The notes under the pieces: model-generated
Told to the model about the DNA's origin: nothing
What the model saw: the letters and a program-made list of their open reading frames with translations, nothing else
Database searches by the model: none
Made by a program: the position numbers and the translations under genes
Part shown: piece by piece, positions 61,980-64,000 of the stretch
Numbering within the stretch: position 1 is the stretch's first letter
How the letters are laid out: each line of letters begins with the position of its first letter
Source of the DNA: Bacillota bacterium
GTDB lineage: Bacteria; Bacillota; Negativicutes; Sporomusales; CTSoil-080
Length of the DNA stretch: 64,000 nucleotides
Direction of reading: 5' to 3'
NCBI GenBank assembly: GCA_017889635.1
Contig: JAGGAC010000001.1
Location: forward strand, 62,001 to 126,000

Positions 61980-62885
61980 TTATTGCTCGAAAACTACGGC
62001 GGTTTTAAGCAGGAAGCCGCTTGCAGCATTGGCTGCAAGAAGCATATCAGCATCATGTTGGCTGATGACCACATTAGAGTTGAAGTCTTTGAGGCCAATG
62101 GCCTTTATGATAAGGGGATAAGCGCCGGTGCGAGAATGTCCGGTGGTTGCGTCTTCAACTTGTTCTGGTGTCGCAGCGTAGTCTACCATACCTTTGCGTA
62201 CTACTATATCAGGGTCAAGATAAGAGTTGCCATACACTACACGGCCAGCTTCATCATAAATACGCGGCGACATCACCCTATCGAGTCCTAGTCCTCTGGC
62301 GTCGATTATTACCCCGGTGTATACTGGAGCTAACCGAGCCGGAGAGGCGTAGGCTGGTGAAGGAGAGGGAAACGGCAATATTTCAGAAGGCTGCTTGTCC
62401 TGTAGTGCTGCAGCTAGTCCATTATCACCGTAAAGATGTAGTTCCATAATTACCTGGTAAGATCCATCCGGCATTTGATGTTCTTTAATTATTCGCGCTC
62501 CTTTTACCAGGCCGGAGACTTTCGTCTGGACGACATCGTTTTCAACTGCAAAATTGCGAACTGTGGTTTTGGCTGTGACTTTTACCCCATTAACAACTTC
62601 AGCTAGATTACGGTAGGCATCAATAGTAGCAGCTTTTCGAGCCATTATGCCAGCTTGAGTCGACCTGGTCGCATTTTCGGGAGGTACGCCTATCCCAATA
62701 GCATAGATGACTCCGTTCGCCCAGTCGACCGTTCCGATAGTCTGATTGTCTTTGCTAAATTGGTCGATTGGACCAAATGAAATCAGATTAATGTTTGTAG
62801 TAGCAGTTTCGGCATAGATTGGCTTTGGTAAAAATGCAAGGCTAAAAGCCATGATTATTAGGGCAAGGAGAAATCTTTTCGGCAT
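61980..62885 (-). CDS. Secreted LPP20-domain-like envelope protein
   Basis: 301 aa with signal peptide (to about residue 25, PIYAE). An LPP20-like fold (about 45-170) includes GTVDWANGVIYAIGIGVPP, ARKAATIDAYRNLAEVVNGVKVTAKTTV and IIKEHQMPDGSYQVIMELHLY. A C-terminal domain of about 100 residues contains YTGVIIDARGLGLDRVMSPRIYDEAGRVVYG. There is no lipobox, so it is a soluble periplasmic or secreted protein. The family often sits with flagellar or envelope genes, as here with the FlgT-like neighbour upstream. GAGGAGG ribosome site. Confidence 0.78.
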   Translation of the reverse strand: MPKRFLLALIIMAFSLAFLPKPIYAETATTNINLISFGPIDQFSKDNQTIGTVDWANGVIYAIGIGVPPENATRSTQAGIMARKAATIDAYRNLAEVVNGVKVTAKTTVRNFAVENDVVQTKVSGLVKGARIIKEHQMPDGSYQVIMELHLYGDNGLAAALQDKQPSEILPFPSPSPAYASPARLAPVYTGVIIDARGLGLDRVMSPRIYDEAGRVVYGNSYLDPDIVVRKGMVDYAATPEQVEDATTGHSRTGAYPLIIKAIGLKDFNSNVVISQHDADMLLAANAASGFLLKTAVVFEQ

Positions 62886-62933
62886 GGTTGTTGACCTCCT
62901 CTGCTTAAGTGTTAGTCGTCCCTAATTTACCAG

Positions 62934-64000
62934 TTAATTCAACACTGCTGTTACAGTACTGTTGGTGATTCCTGTAATAAGAATAGAGATGCCTTCAGCA
63001 TTTTCCATTGTCTCAGCCAGTATTTTAGGGGCACCGGGATAAGTTACATCTATCTCGGCAATGCCTCCGTTGTAGGAGCGGAGAAATACCGCCTTAACTC
63101 CTGGAATTTGTTTTAAGACGCTTTCTAGCGCAGTAAGTTTTTGAAAGCTAATCTGTTTAATAGTGATAGTTACAGGCTTATCAGGGACGCTGGCATATTG
63201 TACTAGTAGTTCTGCTATAGCATTGGCAAGTTGACTGCTTGCAAGGACGCGCGCTTTTTGAGCGCTGCTTTGTGGTGTAATGTCTACGCCACTAGCATCA
63301 AAGCCTTGAGCGGCTATAATTTCGCCTGTATCTACTTTCAGAACCCTCGCGTCTACATGAGCCCGACTGGATTTGACTCCGCTGTCATAAAGATCCCCAA
63401 CATATTGGCTGGTAGCTTCGCCAATGATAACAAAGTCTAACTGCTGTGTAGTTGCCATAACCTTGGCTTCTTGATAGTTTCCGTCTAAAATAGCCCGAAT
63501 GAGGTTAGTTTTTTGATTGTCTGATACTTGGTGAGTATCTAGAACATGTTTAAATCCCGCAGAACGCAAGCTTTGAATAACAACTGTTTCACAACCTGAG
63601 ACAGGCGTCGGTGAACCGTGGAAGTATTCAGGAATAACAACGGCGATACGGGGGTCCCGAAGCATTACTTCAATAAGGCGCAGTTGCTGCAGGCGAGTAT
63701 AAAGGGCGGAAGTAGGATCGGTGTTCACAGTAACAGTTGCAGTTACTGTGTATGTTTTGTTTGGGTATTCGCTTAAAATGCGGTAGTCCTGGACAAAACC
63801 AAGAGATTTTGTATATACTTCGTCGCTGATTAACTGGTAGTTACGGGTACGGCTTTCGCTACTGATTAATACTCCGACAGCTTGCTCCACCGCTAAACGG
63901 AGTGCATCGCGGATGGCATCGTCTCGAGAAGCGCCGCTACCGCTCACTGTTACTTCTTGCGCCCAGGCAACAGGACAAAATAAGAGAACTGAAACAAGTA
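62934..64000 (-). CDS. FlgT-like envelope protein (partial; start beyond the right edge)
   Basis: The frame is open to the window edge. Upstream of an internal GTG (63947) it continues through LVSVLLFCPVAWAQEV, the end of a signal peptide, so the true start lies past 64000. The FlgT-N-like domain reads VTVSGSGASRDDAIRDALRLAVEQAVGVLISSESR. Then comes a middle domain that opens with RDPRIAVVIPEY, and a C-terminal domain (VTITIKQISFQKLTALESVLKQIPGV). FlgT proteins stabilise the flagellar basal body in the outer membrane of Vibrio. Here it pairs with the LPP20-like gene 48 bp downstream, suggesting an outer-envelope structure. Confidence 0.75.
   Translation of the reverse strand, partial: LVSVLLFCPVAWAQEVTVSGSGASRDDAIRDALRLAVEQAVGVLISSESRTRNYQLISDEVYTKSLGFVQDYRILSEYPNKTYTVTATVTVNTDPTSALYTRLQQLRLIEVMLRDPRIAVVIPEYFHGSPTPVSGCETVVIQSLRSAGFKHVLDTHQVSDNQKTNLIRAILDGNYQEAKVMATTQQLDFVIIGEATSQYVGDLYDSGVKSSRAHVDARVLKVDTGEIIAAQGFDASGVDITPQSSAQKARVLASSQLANAIAELLVQYASVPDKPVTITIKQISFQKLTALESVLKQIPGVKAVFLRSYNGGIAEIDVTYPGAPKILAETMENAEGISILITGITNSTVTAVLN

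Overview
The window looks like a chromosomal segment of a diderm, endospore-forming Firmicute of the Negativicutes, most likely near Sporomusa or Pelosinus. This is inferred from gene content, not from a search. It has outer-membrane porins with signal peptides and a C-terminal aromatic residue, together with sporulation genes (prkA-yhbH-spoVR, a Tyr/Pro/His-rich coat-like peptide), strong AGGAGG ribosome sites and N-acetyl-beta-lysine genes. No rRNA, tRNA or CRISPR array was seen.

Layout. 1-9500: a 32-aa gene, two tandem paralogous porins with matching structured leaders, an esterase, a repeat-built secreted protein, an MFS carrier, a Cys-rich amidase and an AMIN/NAGPA secreted protein. 7640-14530 is the accessory zone. 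It holds a truncated PLD-domain gene, a REP-like palindrome and two remnants of a RAYT/Y1 transposase. After these comes an AT-rich two-gene Gabija-like defence cassette (OLD-family ATPase/TOPRIM nuclease plus UvrD-like helicase), closed by a hairpin related to one on its left. 14530-15464: an XRE repressor with a cluster of TAACG operator half-sites over a divergent promoter and a small gene.

15563-29762 is metabolic. It holds a flavoprotein, ablAB (N-acetyl-beta-lysine), then a PrpR-type sigma-54 activator followed by a textbook -24/-12 promoter. That promoter precedes a four-carbon acid-sugar operon (DUF1537 kinase, PdxA-type dehydrogenase, DapA-like lyase/aldolase, D-2-hydroxyacid dehydrogenase, a frameshifted MFS carrier, Fe-alcohol dehydrogenase). 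A yybP-ykoY-type manganese riboswitch precedes htpX. 30301-34368 is a sugar-phosphate operon: PPi-type phosphofructokinase, Hyi-like isomerase, a PfkA paralog lacking the catalytic Asp, and class II FBP aldolase.

34431-50730: MscL with a zinc-ribbon tail, class D beta-lactamase, a PaaX-like regulator with a membrane protein, a MerR regulator, ABC-F, RF3, a DUF188 protein, topoisomerase III, the PrkA-YhbH-SpoVR set and small proteins. 51123-64000: a MATE exporter, two c-di-GMP proteins (a Cache-PAS-GGDEF cyclase and a GAF-PAS-GGDEF-HD-GYP protein), a TSCPD protein, the coat-like gene, a Ser/Gly-rich lipoprotein followed by an ATP-grasp amidoligase and DUF350 membrane protein, an MFS transporter, and two envelope proteins (LPP20-like and FlgT-like, the latter running off the right edge).

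The strongest leads are the Gabija-like island, the lipoprotein/ATP-grasp/DUF350 module, the PfkA paralog without its catalytic base, the riboswitch in front of htpX, and the paired porin leader RNAs.
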